Both the position numbers and the translations under genes were made by a program. A stretch of DNA of 64,000 nt, taken from NCBI RefSeq assembly GCF_016623465.1, contig NZ_JAEDAJ010000001.1, forward strand, positions 214,227 through 278,226. Direction: 5' to 3'. Positions 9,077 to 16,624 of the stretch are shown here, piece after piece. A model generated the notes under the pieces. It ran no database searches. It saw only the letters and a program-made list of their open reading frames with translations, and was not told the DNA's origin. Position 1 is the first letter of the stretch; every line of letters begins with the position of its first letter. The stretch comes from Brachybacterium halotolerans (GTDB lineage Bacteria > Actinomycetota > Actinomycetes > Actinomycetales > Dermabacteraceae).

Positions 9077-10008
9077 CCTCCACCGCAGCGGCCGACGCCG
9101 CCTCCGCACCCGCCTCCCCGTCCGCCGCATCCGTCCCCGGCCCGACGACCGCGCGCACCCGCCGCGGCCACAAGGGCGGCAAGGGGCCGCGCGAGCGCAC
9201 CGCCGAGCTCGCCTCGAGCCTCGCGATGATCGTCATCGGCGTGGCGTTCCTGATTCCGCTGCTGTGGGTCGTGCTGGCCTCGTTCAACGAGAGCGCCACG
9301 CTCTCGGTCAGCTGGCCCGAGAAGTGGAGCCTGGGCAACTTCCGGGCGATCTGGAACACCGAGACCACGTTTCGCCCGCTCGGGAACTCGCTGCTGCTGT
9401 GCGGCGGGGCGACGATCGTGACCATGGTCGCCGCGGTCCTCTGCGCCTACCCGTTCTCGCGGTACCGCTTCGCGGCCAAGCGTCCGCTGCTGCTGACCGT
9501 CATCTTCGCGACCGGCCTGCCGATCACCGCGATCATGATCCCCGTCTACTCGCTGTTCGTGCAGGTCAACCTCATCGACTCGATGTTCGGCGCGATCCTC
9601 TTCCTGGGCGCCTCATCCCTGCCGTACGCCATCTTCCTCACCAAGGGGTTCATGGATTCGGTGCCCGTGGAGATCGAGGAGTCGGCATGGACGGAGGGAG
9701 CGGGCGTGCTGCGCACCCTGTGGTCCGTGGTGCTGCCGCTCATGCGCTCGGGACTCTCGGTGGCGACGATCTTCACCTTCGTGGGCATGTGGGGCAACTT
9801 CTTCGTCCCCTTCATGCTGCTGCTGAGCCCCGATCACCTGCCGGCGGCGGTCACCCTGTACACGTTCTCCTCGCAGTACGGGCAGGTGGCCTACGGCCAG
9901 CTCGCGGCCTTCTCGATCTTCTACTCCCTCCCGGTGGTCGCCCTGTACCTGATCATGGGGCGGAGCCTGGGCACCGGCTTCGCCGCTGCGGGCGGCGTCA
10001 AGGGCTGA
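9073..10008 (+). CDS. sugar ABC transporter permease, MalG/UgpE type
   Basis: The 311-residue inner-membrane protein has six predicted membrane helices and the EAA loop (EIEESAWTEGAGVLRTLW...PLMRSG). It is the last gene of the three-gene importer. The first 45 residues are Ala/Ser/Arg-rich and probably cytoplasmic. A strong bidirectional hairpin follows 20 nt after its stop, and the next gene converges from the other strand. The importer has no ATPase of its own in this window. Confidence 0.92.
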   Translation: MTSTAAADAASAPASPSAASVPGPTTARTRRGHKGGKGPRERTAELASSLAMIVIGVAFLIPLLWVVLASFNESATLSVSWPEKWSLGNFRAIWNTETTFRPLGNSLLLCGGATIVTMVAAVLCAYPFSRYRFAAKRPLLLTVIFATGLPITAIMIPVYSLFVQVNLIDSMFGAILFLGASSLPYAIFLTKGFMDSVPVEIEESAWTEGAGVLRTLWSVVLPLMRSGLSVATIFTFVGMWGNFFVPFMLLLSPDHLPAAVTLYTFSSQYGQVAYGQLAAFSIFYSLPVVALYLIMGRSLGTGFAAAGGVKG

Positions 10009-10027
10009 CGGGCTGGGCATCGGACCT

Positions 10028-10062
10028 CTGCGACCCCGGCTCAGGAGGAGCCGGGGTCGCAG
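10028..10062. terminator. bidirectional hairpin terminator
   Basis: A perfect 15-bp stem (10028-10042 against 10048-10062) closes a 5-nt loop AGGAG. It lies between convergent genes, as expected for a terminator serving both strands. There is no long U tract, which is usual in GC-rich actinobacteria. Confidence 0.75.
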
Positions 10063-10078
10063 CGCGTCCGGCCCGCGA

Positions 10079-11257
10079 TCAGCGCGAGGCGGCGAGAACG
10101 TTCCCGACCAGCGATGACTCCGCGGAACCGGTGGAGGCCGATGCGCTGTCCTGGGATCCTCCTCCGTCACTCTGGGCTCCGCCGCCGGGCTGTCCCGAGG
10201 GAGTGCTTCCCCCGGGGGGCGTGCCGCCGCCGTCGGAGGGCGGCGTACCGCCGCCACCATCGGAGGGCGCCGAACCTCCGCCCATGTCGTCCGAGACTCC
10301 TGGCTCCGTCGTGGGATCGATCGCGACGGGCAGAGTGACGGTGTACCCGGACTCCGCGTCACCCTCGACTTCCGCGAGCTGGAGCTCGCCACCGTCCTCC
10401 CCGAAGACGTTGTCGGAGTCGAGCGTCACCTTCGACATGTTCTCGGCCGACCCGTCGTACTCATCGAGGGCGTAGACCGTCTCGCAGACGTCCTGCGGGA
10501 GAGCGACCTGCGACGTCGCGAGGAGATTGTCCGTGCTCGTGATCGAGTCCGCATCGGGGTAGACCTCGAAGTGGATGTGCGGCCAGCGTCCCATGTAGCA
10601 GCCGGGGAAGATGCTCGTGAAGGTGACCGACCCCTGCGCATCGGCGACCTGGACGCCCCGGAGATAGTTCTCATCCTCCAGGCCCTCGGAGTAGAGGGAG
10701 TACTCGCCCGCGGCGTCGCACTGCCACACGTACACGGCCACGCCCTCGTACGCGGAGTTGTCGTCGTTCAGGTTGGTGATGTTCAGCGTGAGCTCGATGG
10801 GTACACCGCTTGCGGTCGCGCTCGCGTCTCCGAAGCTCGAGGTGATGTCGGCGCGGATGATTCCCGATTCCGTGAGCACGTTCACCCCATTGGTCCCGTC
10901 GGCCGGATAAGGGCCGTTGGTTTCCTCGGGGATCTCGCCATCACTCGTGGAGTCGCCGCCGCTGTCCGAGGATGAGCTGCTCTCCGTCGTGCTGTCCGCG
11001 CTGCTCGAGCCGCAGGCTGCGAGGCCCATTGCCGCGGCACCGAGACCCAGACCAGCAAGCGTGCGCCGTCGGGAGAGCAGCGTGCGCAGATCGAAGCCGA
11101 GGCCCTGGTCCGCAAGAGGCTCTTCGGGGTGTTCCAGGGGGCGTCCCTCGTACGTCGGCGTGCCATCGGCCTCCAGATGAATCCGTGGGTCGTCCGATGA
11201 AGCTACGAGGCGGGCATCGGGCCGGGAATCGTCCGGCTGTGGGGTGCGCGTGGTCAT
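10079..11257 (-). CDS. exported intradiol ring-cleavage dioxygenase-like lipoprotein
   Basis: The 392-residue protein has a long N-terminal region, then a twin-arginine-like RRR, a hydrophobic stretch and a lipobox ending LAAC at about residues 76-81, followed by a Ser/Asp-rich linker. The core (ETNGPYPADGTN...GRWPHIHFEVYP) is the beta-sandwich of intradiol dioxygenases such as protocatechuate 3,4-dioxygenase. The HIH motif and nearby Tyr are candidate non-haem iron ligands. The last 90 residues are a Gly/Pro/Ser/Asp repeat tail. Secreted family members are common in actinobacteria, but their substrates are mostly unknown. It stands alone, with no aromatic-degradation genes nearby. A ribosome site (AAGGA) precedes the ATG. 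Confidence 0.83.
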   Translation of the reverse strand: MTTRTPQPDDSRPDARLVASSDDPRIHLEADGTPTYEGRPLEHPEEPLADQGLGFDLRTLLSRRRTLAGLGLGAAAMGLAACGSSSADSTTESSSSSDSGGDSTSDGEIPEETNGPYPADGTNGVNVLTESGIIRADITSSFGDASATASGVPIELTLNITNLNDDNSAYEGVAVYVWQCDAAGEYSLYSEGLEDENYLRGVQVADAQGSVTFTSIFPGCYMGRWPHIHFEVYPDADSITSTDNLLATSQVALPQDVCETVYALDEYDGSAENMSKVTLDSDNVFGEDGGELQLAEVEGDAESGYTVTLPVAIDPTTEPGVSDDMGGGSAPSDGGGGTPPSDGGGTPPGGSTPSGQPGGGAQSDGGGSQDSASASTGSAESSLVGNVLAASR

Positions 11258-11359
11258 CTCATGTCCTTCAGTCGTTCTGCTGGGGCGAGATCGATCCTTC
11301 GTGCGCAGGCCATGCCGCGGCCTGGTGCGAGCTGTGCTGAGGCTGTGTGCGGCACGACC

Positions 11360-12289
11360 TCAGCGGAAGACGACCGTCCGCATCCCGTCGAGCAGCACCC
11401 GGGACTGCGCGAACCAGGTGACCGCCCGCCGCAGCGCGAGGCACTCCTGGTCCTGGCCGATCTCCCGCAGCTGCGCGACCGAGTGCGAGTGCTCCACGCG
11501 CGTCACGTGCTGCTCGATGATCGGGCCCTCGTCGAGATCCGAGGTGACGAAGTGGGCGGTCGAGCCGATGAGCTTCACGCCGCGCTCGTGCGCCTGCCGA
11601 TAGGGGTTCGCGCCCTTGAAGCCGGGCAGGAACGAATGGTGGATGTTGATGCAGCGACCGGCGAGGGCCTCGCACAGCTCGGGGGAGAGGATCTGCATGT
11701 ACCGGGCGAGGACCACGAGCTCGATGTCGTGCGCGTCGACCGCCTCGAGCACGGCGCTCTCGAAGGCCTCCTTCTGCTCCGGGCCCGCGACGGGCAGGGA
11801 GCGGAAGGGGACGCCGTGGAACTCCACGAGGTCGCGCAGGGTGTCATGGTTCGCCATCACGAGCGGCACCTCGATCGGCAGGTGCCCCGAGCGCTGGTGG
11901 AACAGCAGGTCGCTCACGCAGTGCGCGGCCTTCGAGGCCAGGATCAGTGTGCGTCGGGGTCTGCCCGCGGCGTCGAGGGAGGCCTCGAGGCCGAAGCGCT
12001 CGATCACCGGGGCGAGCGCGCCCTCGAGCGCGTCGCGCCCCGTGTCCGAGGCGATCTGCAGGCGCATGAAGAAGCGCCCCGTGTCGGGGGAGGCGAACTG
12101 CTGGGATTCGGTGATGTTTCCGCGCGCGGCGACGACGGCGCCGCTGACCGCGTGCACGATCCCGGGCCGGTCCTCGCACGCGAGGGTGAGCACCCAGGTG
12201 GTCAGCGCGGTGGTCGGCTCCGCGGGGGTCTGGGAAGCGGTCGTGGGGCCGACGGGCGCGGCGGGCTTCTCGGCGGGGGTCTCGGGCAT
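11360..12289 (-). CDS. purU: formyltetrahydrofolate deformylase
   Basis: The enzyme hydrolyses 10-formyltetrahydrofolate to formate and tetrahydrofolate and balances one-carbon pools. The 309-residue protein has a 28-residue Pro/Ala/Thr-rich tail, an ACT domain (WVLTLACEDRPGIVHAVSG, about residues 31-110) and a C-terminal formyl-transferase fold. The fold shows NIHHSFLPGFKG, GSTAHFVTSDLDEGPI and the catalytic Asn, His and Asp of that signature. Normal length is about 285 residues; the extra is the N-terminal tail. A TAGACT hexamer ends 6 nt before the ATG and no Shine-Dalgarno is present, so the mRNA is probably leaderless. Confidence 0.94.
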   Translation of the reverse strand: MPETPAEKPAAPVGPTTASQTPAEPTTALTTWVLTLACEDRPGIVHAVSGAVVAARGNITESQQFASPDTGRFFMRLQIASDTGRDALEGALAPVIERFGLEASLDAAGRPRRTLILASKAAHCVSDLLFHQRSGHLPIEVPLVMANHDTLRDLVEFHGVPFRSLPVAGPEQKEAFESAVLEAVDAHDIELVVLARYMQILSPELCEALAGRCINIHHSFLPGFKGANPYRQAHERGVKLIGSTAHFVTSDLDEGPIIEQHVTRVEHSHSVAQLREIGQDQECLALRRAVTWFAQSRVLLDGMRTVVFR

Positions 12290-12295
12290 GGGAGG

Positions 12296-12301
12296 AGTCT
12301 A
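12296..12301 (-). promoter_or_regulatory. -10 element for leaderless purU
   Basis: On the minus strand TAGACT is followed by 6 nt (CCTCCC) and then the purU ATG. The spacing puts the transcription start at the start codon. No clear -35 is seen. Confidence 0.5.
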
Positions 12302-12437
12302 GGGAACAGCGGCGCCGCCCCGGCGGCTCGGACCGCGGGATGGGCTGGTCGAAGGGCTGGACTTCTCCCCGAGGGCGGGGGACGATCTCGGTATCCGTGC
12401 ACCGCGCTCCCGCGCGGTCGGGGGAGGGAGGTCAGTG

Positions 12438-12947
12438 ATGATGGACTCGACCCCCACCGTCGTGGTGGGTGTGATCCCTGGACAGCACTCCCGGGTCGTC
12501 GCCGAGGCGGCGACCTTCGCCGAGCGCTTCGGCGCCGAGCTCGTGTGCGCGAGCGTCGACGCCTCGAGCTACACCCTCGAGAGACGGCCCGACGGCACCG
12601 TCACCGCACTGCCCGTGGACCCGGACGCCTTCGAGGAGATCGTCGAGGTCTTCGACCCGGCCCTGCACCGGGCGATCGCCGAGACGCTCGCCGACCGCGG
12701 CGTGCACTGGTCCACGGTGGCCCTCGCGGGTCCGCCGGCGCAGGAGCTCATGCGGCTCGCCGACCAGCTGGACGCGGCGATGATCGTGGTGGGCACCCGG
12801 GAGTCGGGCCTGCGCGCCTCGCTGCGGGAGTTCCTCAGCGGCTCCGTCGCCGTGCACCTCGCGCACCACCAGGAGCGGCCCGTGGTCGTGGTGCCGCTCG
12901 CCTCCCATGGCGAGGACCTCACCCTGCCCTGGGAGGACGAGAGCTGA
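12438..12947 (+). CDS. universal stress protein (UspA-like) family
   Basis: The protein of about 169 residues has the Usp alpha/beta fold: an N-terminal TVVVGVIPGQHS strand-loop, a central helix pair and the C-terminal DAAMIVVGTRESGLRASLREFLSGSVAVHLAHH. The latter resembles the ATP-binding GxxGxxxxxxxGSVS signature, with the first glycine present and the second replaced. Two ATG codons (12438, 12441) follow a strong GGAGGGAGG. The second spacing (9 nt) is slightly better, so the exact start is open by one codon. The gene is monocistronic and converges on the cupin gene 20 nt later. A stress role is inferred from the family. Confidence 0.85.
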   Translation: MMDSTPTVVVGVIPGQHSRVVAEAATFAERFGAELVCASVDASSYTLERRPDGTVTALPVDPDAFEEIVEVFDPALHRAIAETLADRGVHWSTVALAGPPAQELMRLADQLDAAMIVVGTRESGLRASLREFLSGSVAVHLAHHQERPVVVVPLASHGEDLTLPWEDES

Positions 12948-12966
12948 TCAGGGCGCGCCTCGCGCC

Positions 12967-13212
12967 TCAGCGCGGGGCGTCGGTGATCTGGAGCGTCGGC
13001 CGACGGCGGTGCACGGTGAGGTGGCGCAGCCCCTCCGGTCCCGCGGTGAAGGCGCGGCGCGAGCGGCGGGGGAGCAGCACCAGCTCGCCCGGCGCGAGGT
13101 CGACCTGACCGCGCTCCGTGGTGATCGTGCCTCTGCCGGTGAGGACCACGACCAGCACGTCGTGATCCGGCCCGACGTGCTCGCCGATGCCGCCTCCCGC
13201 GGGCAGGATCAC
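12967..13212 (-). CDS. small cupin-domain protein, possibly the separated C-terminal half of a DUF2249-cupin protein
   Basis: From the first GTG the protein is 81 residues and shows a single cupin barrel (GEHVGPDHDVLVVVLTGRG, then LAPGELVLLPRRSRRAF). The usual metal-binding HxH and second-motif histidine are missing, so metal-dependent catalysis is unlikely. Cupin similarity appears to extend about 20 codons upstream of the GTG (WSIGVQPRDLDSNLV), as far as an amber codon that ends the DUF2249 gene in the same frame. There is no ribosome site at the GTG. It may be the distal half of a split or read-through protein, or be made by reinitiation. Confidence 0.6.
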   Translation of the reverse strand: MILPAGGGIGEHVGPDHDVLVVVLTGRGTITTERGQVDLAPGELVLLPRRSRRAFTAGPEGLRHLTVHRRRPTLQITDAPR

Positions 13213-13275
13213 GAGGTTCGAGTCCAGGTCGCGCGGCTGTACGCCGATCGACCAGGCGGCCCCGCCGGCCGACCC

Positions 13276-13596
13276 CTAGGGCAGCTCGACCTCGGCGGTG
13301 TCCACGAGCACGCGGGGGAGCGCGGTGGAGGCGAGCCGCGAGATCCGCACGCGCCAGTCGCCGTCCTCCGTTCCCTCGTACTCCCAGTCGAAGCTGCCCG
13401 GCTGGTCCCGCTCGAGGTCGTCCCGCAGGTGCAGGGGATCGTGGTCGTTGACGAGCACGAACGACTCGCCGGCCCCGAGCTCCTCGAAGCGCGCGAAGAT
13501 CCGTCCGTGCCGCTGGGGCCTCGGCACCTCGCGCACGTCCAGGATCGCGGGCTGCGGGGTGCGCGCGGAGTGCGGATCGGTCGACGGGGAGGGCAC
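13276..13596 (-). CDS. DUF2249 domain protein
   Basis: The 106-residue protein has the DUF2249 signature: ILDVREVPRPQRHGRIFARF, then GESFVLVNDHDPLHL, then SFDWEYEGTEDGDWRVRISR. The family is small, soluble and often found near hemerythrin, cupin or metal-sulfur genes; its biochemical role is unknown. GTG at 13596 is chosen because AAGGAG precedes it by 6 nt. The stop is TAG at 13276-13278. The reading frame after the TAG continues directly into the cupin segment, which suggests one ancestral protein. Expression would start from the 103-nt divergent gap shared with the zinc-ribbon gene. Confidence 0.8.
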   Translation of the reverse strand: MPSPSTDPHSARTPQPAILDVREVPRPQRHGRIFARFEELGAGESFVLVNDHDPLHLRDDLERDQPGSFDWEYEGTEDGDWRVRISRLASTALPRVLVDTAEVELP

Positions 13597-13657
13597 GGGG
13601 GACTCCTTCTCCGAGTGGGGCGGACGGCGGTATGACCGCACCCTACGCGCGGCGCAA

Positions 13658-13703
13658 TACCCTCGAGCCGATGAAGGTCCCGGCGGCGAGGGAGGCGCGA
13701 TGA
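13658..13703 (+). promoter_or_regulatory. candidate leaderless 10-codon upstream ORF
   Basis: TACCCT at 13658-13663 fits a -10 element. After 7 nt an ATG at 13671 opens a 10-codon frame (MKVPAAREAR). Its TGA (13701-13703) overlaps the ATG of the zinc-ribbon gene as ATGA. The layout would let a leaderless mini-ORF deliver ribosomes to the downstream start. This rests on spacing alone; the -35 is not evident. Confidence 0.35.
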
Positions 13704-13858
13704 GGGAGGGCGAGCCGGTGCGCATCGAGGGCGGGGAGCCCGCCTGCTGGCTGCAGCGCGTGTGCCCGGACTGCGGCGCGCTCACCGAGCAGCCCGGCGT
13801 GACCTGCTGGCGCTGCGGGCGCCGCCTCGAGGACTCTGAGGACGAGTCCGGGGCGTGA
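13700..13858 (+). CDS. small zinc-ribbon protein
   Basis: The 52-residue protein has two CxxC knuckles, VCPDCG and CWRCGRR, spaced 14 residues apart. This is the pattern of a zinc ribbon that may bind Zn2+ or, less likely, another metal. The N-terminus (MREGEPVRIEGGEPACWLQ) carries an additional Cys. The ATG is preceded by GAGGGAGG at good spacing. It is transcribed away from the DUF2249/cupin pair across a 103-nt gap, so the three may belong together. Function is unknown. The gene is shorter than many annotation cut-offs but has strong start signals. Confidence 0.7.
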   Translation: MREGEPVRIEGGEPACWLQRVCPDCGALTEQPGVTCWRCGRRLEDSEDESGA

Positions 13859-13994
13859 TCCGCGGCCCGTCGACGCCCCTGCGTGCCCACGCGGTCTTCC
13901 GAGCGACCGGGATCGACCCGGGACAGTGGGCATGATCTTGAATCCTCTCCGGTCCCCCTCGGCGCCGAGCCGGTGGACCGACCGGTATCGGGTG

Positions 13995-15089
13995 CTAGAT
14001 GCCGCTGTGGAACCGCTCGAATGCGGCGGCCGAGCGAGCGAACGCCAGGCTGTCCGGCGCCGTGAGCTCCCGGAACGGCTCGATGGTCGCCGTGGTGCGC
14101 CCGGCGGAATCGGACCGTCGCCATGTTGCGATGACCCTGCCGCGGGCGAGCACCGTGGGGTGGAAGATGCCGTTGCGGCCGGTGGTGACGCGGTCGACGT
14201 ACTCCTCCGGGATCGCGGCGGAGCGGTCCCGGTAGCCGAGCAGATACTCGTCGTACCCGGGCAGCGCGTGCGTGGTCTTCGGGATGCGCAGTCGACGGAC
14301 GCCGTGATCGCTCGCCTCGTCCATCGTCCGTGCGGTGGCCCAGTGCGTCACGCCGCGGTGCTGGAGCTCGATGAGGTCGGCGCGGGCCAGTCGGATGGCC
14401 GTGCGGGCCTGGGAGAGAGGCATTCCCGCCCACCAGGCGAGGTCCGAGTCCGTGGCAGGACCGTGTCCGGCGAGGTACCGACCGGCGAGCTCGCGGAGGG
14501 CATCGTCGCCGGCCAGTTCGACGGAGTCGCCGATCCATTCCTCCGTCAGGACGAGCCCCTGTCCGGTGCCGCGTGCCGGTCCCCCGCAGACGATGCCGCT
14601 CTGCGACAACCACCAGATCAGGTGATAGCCGCGCTGCCCGCCCGTCGGAATTCCCGCAGCCTCCAGCCCGCGGAGGTATTCAGCGCGGGGAAGGGCCGTG
14701 CGGTCGCCGAGAAGCGCCTCGGTGACGGAGCGCGCACGGCACAGCGCCGGGTCGTCGAGCTCGAACCGGCGAAGTCGCGGGCCGGCCGCAGCGATCTCCC
14801 GTGGAGCGGTGATGCCGAGCATCCACCGCAGATCTCGTGCGGCGAGGAAGTGGAGAGTGCCGCGAAGCGACGAGGCGCGGATGAGCTCTCCGCGCTCGAG
14901 CGCGCGGTGCACGTCGCCAAGGGCCGATCCGCGAGCTCGGATGCCGAACGCCCATGTGCCCTGCGCGAGGTCCTGGGCCTGCACGGCCAGCATCCTGCTG
15001 GCGACGTCGTGGACCGAGAGTCTCGGACCCCGTGCCATGAGACCGTGACTGCGCAGCCGGAGGGCGAGGAGCTGCGCTGTCGTGATCAT
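13995..15089 (-). CDS. winged-helix DNA-binding domain protein (HTH_42/YcaQ-like)
   Basis: The 364-residue protein belongs to the winged-helix DNA-binding family related to YcaQ/AlkX. Recognisable family segments are RLSVHDVASRMLAVQAQDLAQG near residue 25, then RASSLRGTLHFLAARDLRWML, and GYDEYLLGYRDRSAAI and GRNGIFHPTVLARGRVIATW near the C-terminus. Related proteins bind DNA, and some unhook interstrand crosslinks as glycosylases. The catalytic QxQ/QxD-type motif of that activity appears as QAQD, so a glycosylase role is possible but unproven. GGAGG precedes the ATG by about 6 nt. Base composition looks slightly less GC-extreme than the neighbours. The abnormal G/C tract begins about 160 nt upstream. 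Confidence 0.82.
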   Translation of the reverse strand: MITTAQLLALRLRSHGLMARGPRLSVHDVASRMLAVQAQDLAQGTWAFGIRARGSALGDVHRALERGELIRASSLRGTLHFLAARDLRWMLGITAPREIAAAGPRLRRFELDDPALCRARSVTEALLGDRTALPRAEYLRGLEAAGIPTGGQRGYHLIWWLSQSGIVCGGPARGTGQGLVLTEEWIGDSVELAGDDALRELAGRYLAGHGPATDSDLAWWAGMPLSQARTAIRLARADLIELQHRGVTHWATARTMDEASDHGVRRLRIPKTTHALPGYDEYLLGYRDRSAAIPEEYVDRVTTGRNGIFHPTVLARGRVIATWRRSDSAGRTTATIEPFRELTAPDSLAFARSAAAFERFHSGI

Positions 15090-15245
15090 CGATGACCTCC
15101 ACCGCGCCGACGGTCGGCTCGGTTCGAGACATTACCTCTTCGGTTGGCGCGTGCTCACGGACTGCGCGCACACCACGTCGTCGTCGCGCGGGGGTGCACG
15201 GTCGCGCAGCGCGGTCTCGTGACACGGCCCTGTGCCTCGGCAGAG
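15090..15245. other. intergenic stretch, no gene seen
   Basis: This is the first part of the 314-nt gap between the winged-helix gene and the tRNA. It is mixed GC-rich sequence with no ribosome site or convincing frame. It presumably holds the promoter of the minus-strand winged-helix gene, but no clear -10 was found. Confidence 0.5.
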
Positions 15246-15356
15246 CGAGAGGCGGGGGGGCGGCCGGGGGGGGGGGGGGGGGGGGGGGCGCGCGGGGGGG
15301 GGGGGGCCCCCCAGAGGGGGCCCCCCCCGGGGGGGGGGGGGGGGCCGCGCCTCTCG
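15246..15356. repeat. G/C homopolymer tract flanked by a 9-bp inverted repeat (probable unresolved hairpin)
   Basis: Arms CGAGAGGCG (15246-15254) and CGCCTCTCG (15348-15356) are exact inverted repeats. Between them lie a 23-G run (15266-15288), a 13-G run (15294-15306), 6 C, 5 G, 8 C and a 16-G run (15329-15344), with very few other bases. No coding frame or known element looks like this. Runs of G in the middle of a strong stem are what short-read two-colour sequencing gives when signal is lost, so the internal sequence is suspect. A real GC-rich cruciform or G-quadruplex region is the alternative. Confidence 0.75.
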
Positions 15357-15403
15357 GTCCGAATATGCACGTCACCGATAGTTCCGGCGACCGATTCTCT
15401 CGG

Positions 15404-15477
<74 letters not shown>

Positions 15478-15643
15478 GAACCTCCGCGGCGGGAGGACCG
15501 GGATAAATGCTACCCCGGAAGATGCGTCGAGAGCGAATCCGCGAGCGCGTGACCTGCGGCACCCCGGCCGACGCCCCGCCGCTGCGCGCGTCGCGGGCGT
15601 GCATGCGATAGTGAGGCCAGCCCCGTCGGCAGGAGGTCCGAGG

Positions 15644-16444
15644 ATGGATCAGCAGCACAGCGAGAGCCCCTCGGCGCCGCGCGAGGAGATCCCCGGCGCG
15701 CCCGTGCCCGATCTGTTCGAGCAGAGTCCCGGCCTCGACCTGCCCGAGCTGCCGTGGCGCGTCGCGCAGAGCGCGAGCGCCCTCGCCCAGCTCTCCCATC
15801 ACGTGCTCGCGATCGGGCCGCGCGCCGCCCGCCTGCTCGCCCGACTGCGGGGAACGCTCGCCGAGGAGGGCGTCGCGGCTCTGCCCGTCGGCCCCGCCCA
15901 CTCCTGGACCCGTGAGCGCCTGGGGTCCCTGGGTCTGGAGGTCCTCGACCATGATCCGACCGACGTCGGCGCGACGCTGCCGTTCCCGCCCGAGCGCTTC
16001 GACCTGGTCCTCGTGGTCGATGCCCCCTACGACCCGCGCGAGGTCCATCGCGTCCTCGCGCCCGAGGGGCTGCTCCTCGCCCAGCAGCGGGGCCCCGGCG
16101 ATCTCGCCGAGCTGGGCTCCGAGGGCACCGACGGCTCGGGCGGCTCAGGCGGCGCCGCGGACTCTCTCGCCGATCACCTGCGCCGGGTCACCGAGGCGGG
16201 GCTCGAGACCGAGCACTCGGACACCTTCCACGGCGAGGGGCGGATCGAGACGCCCGAGGGTCTGCGCGCCCTGTGCGAGGGGGAGGGTCTCCTGGTCCCT
16301 CCGACCTGCACGGCCGACGCTCTGCCGCTGCGGATCACGCTCTCCCGGTACCTGGTCCAGGCGCGTCGACCGAGCCGGCCCGCTCCGGCGCGCACCGACT
16401 TCGCCGAGATGCTCGACGACCCTCTCGAGGTCCCGCGCGTCTGA
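15644..16444 (+). CDS. class I SAM-dependent methyltransferase-like protein
   Basis: The 266-residue protein has a Rossmann-type arrangement with HHVLAIGPRAARLLARLRG in the motif I region and PFPPERFDLVLVVDAPYDPREVHRVLAPEGLLLAQQ, which matches motifs IV-V of Methyltransf_11-type enzymes. The glycine-rich SAM loop (normally GxGxG) is poorly conserved (IGPRAA), so SAM binding is uncertain. A Gly/Ser linker (GSGGSGGAADSL) interrupts the C-terminal half. The ATG follows AGGAGG by 7 nt. The gene is isolated; a short hairpin (GACGCGG/CCGCGTC) overlaps its stop and may act as terminator. The substrate is unknown. Confidence 0.7.
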   Translation: MDQQHSESPSAPREEIPGAPVPDLFEQSPGLDLPELPWRVAQSASALAQLSHHVLAIGPRAARLLARLRGTLAEEGVAALPVGPAHSWTRERLGSLGLEVLDHDPTDVGATLPFPPERFDLVLVVDAPYDPREVHRVLAPEGLLLAQQRGPGDLAELGSEGTDGSGGSGGAADSLADHLRRVTEAGLETEHSDTFHGEGRIETPEGLRALCEGEGLLVPPTCTADALPLRITLSRYLVQARRPSRPAPARTDFAEMLDDPLEVPRV

Positions 16445-16624
16445 CGCGGCTCCGCGTCTGACCACGACCGATGGCACCTGTGCCCGCGATGCCCGTTTTC
16501 GCGGACCGGCCGCGCAACCCGCCTCGGTCAAGTGTTCGTCAAATCTCCACAGCATTGTCCTTGCACCTCCCGGGAGCGCTGATCCACATGGGAGGATGGT
16601 GCGACCTAGGGAAGGGGAGCTTCA

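Noticed and set aside
11268-11675. Possible small gene on the minus strand over the 3' end of purU
   Set aside because: It is an out-of-frame shadow of purU on the same strand with no ribosome site.
15260-15345. G-rich tract as a regulatory G-quadruplex
   Set aside because: Flanking inverted arms and alternating G and C runs make a sequencing artefact more likely; kept only as an alternative.
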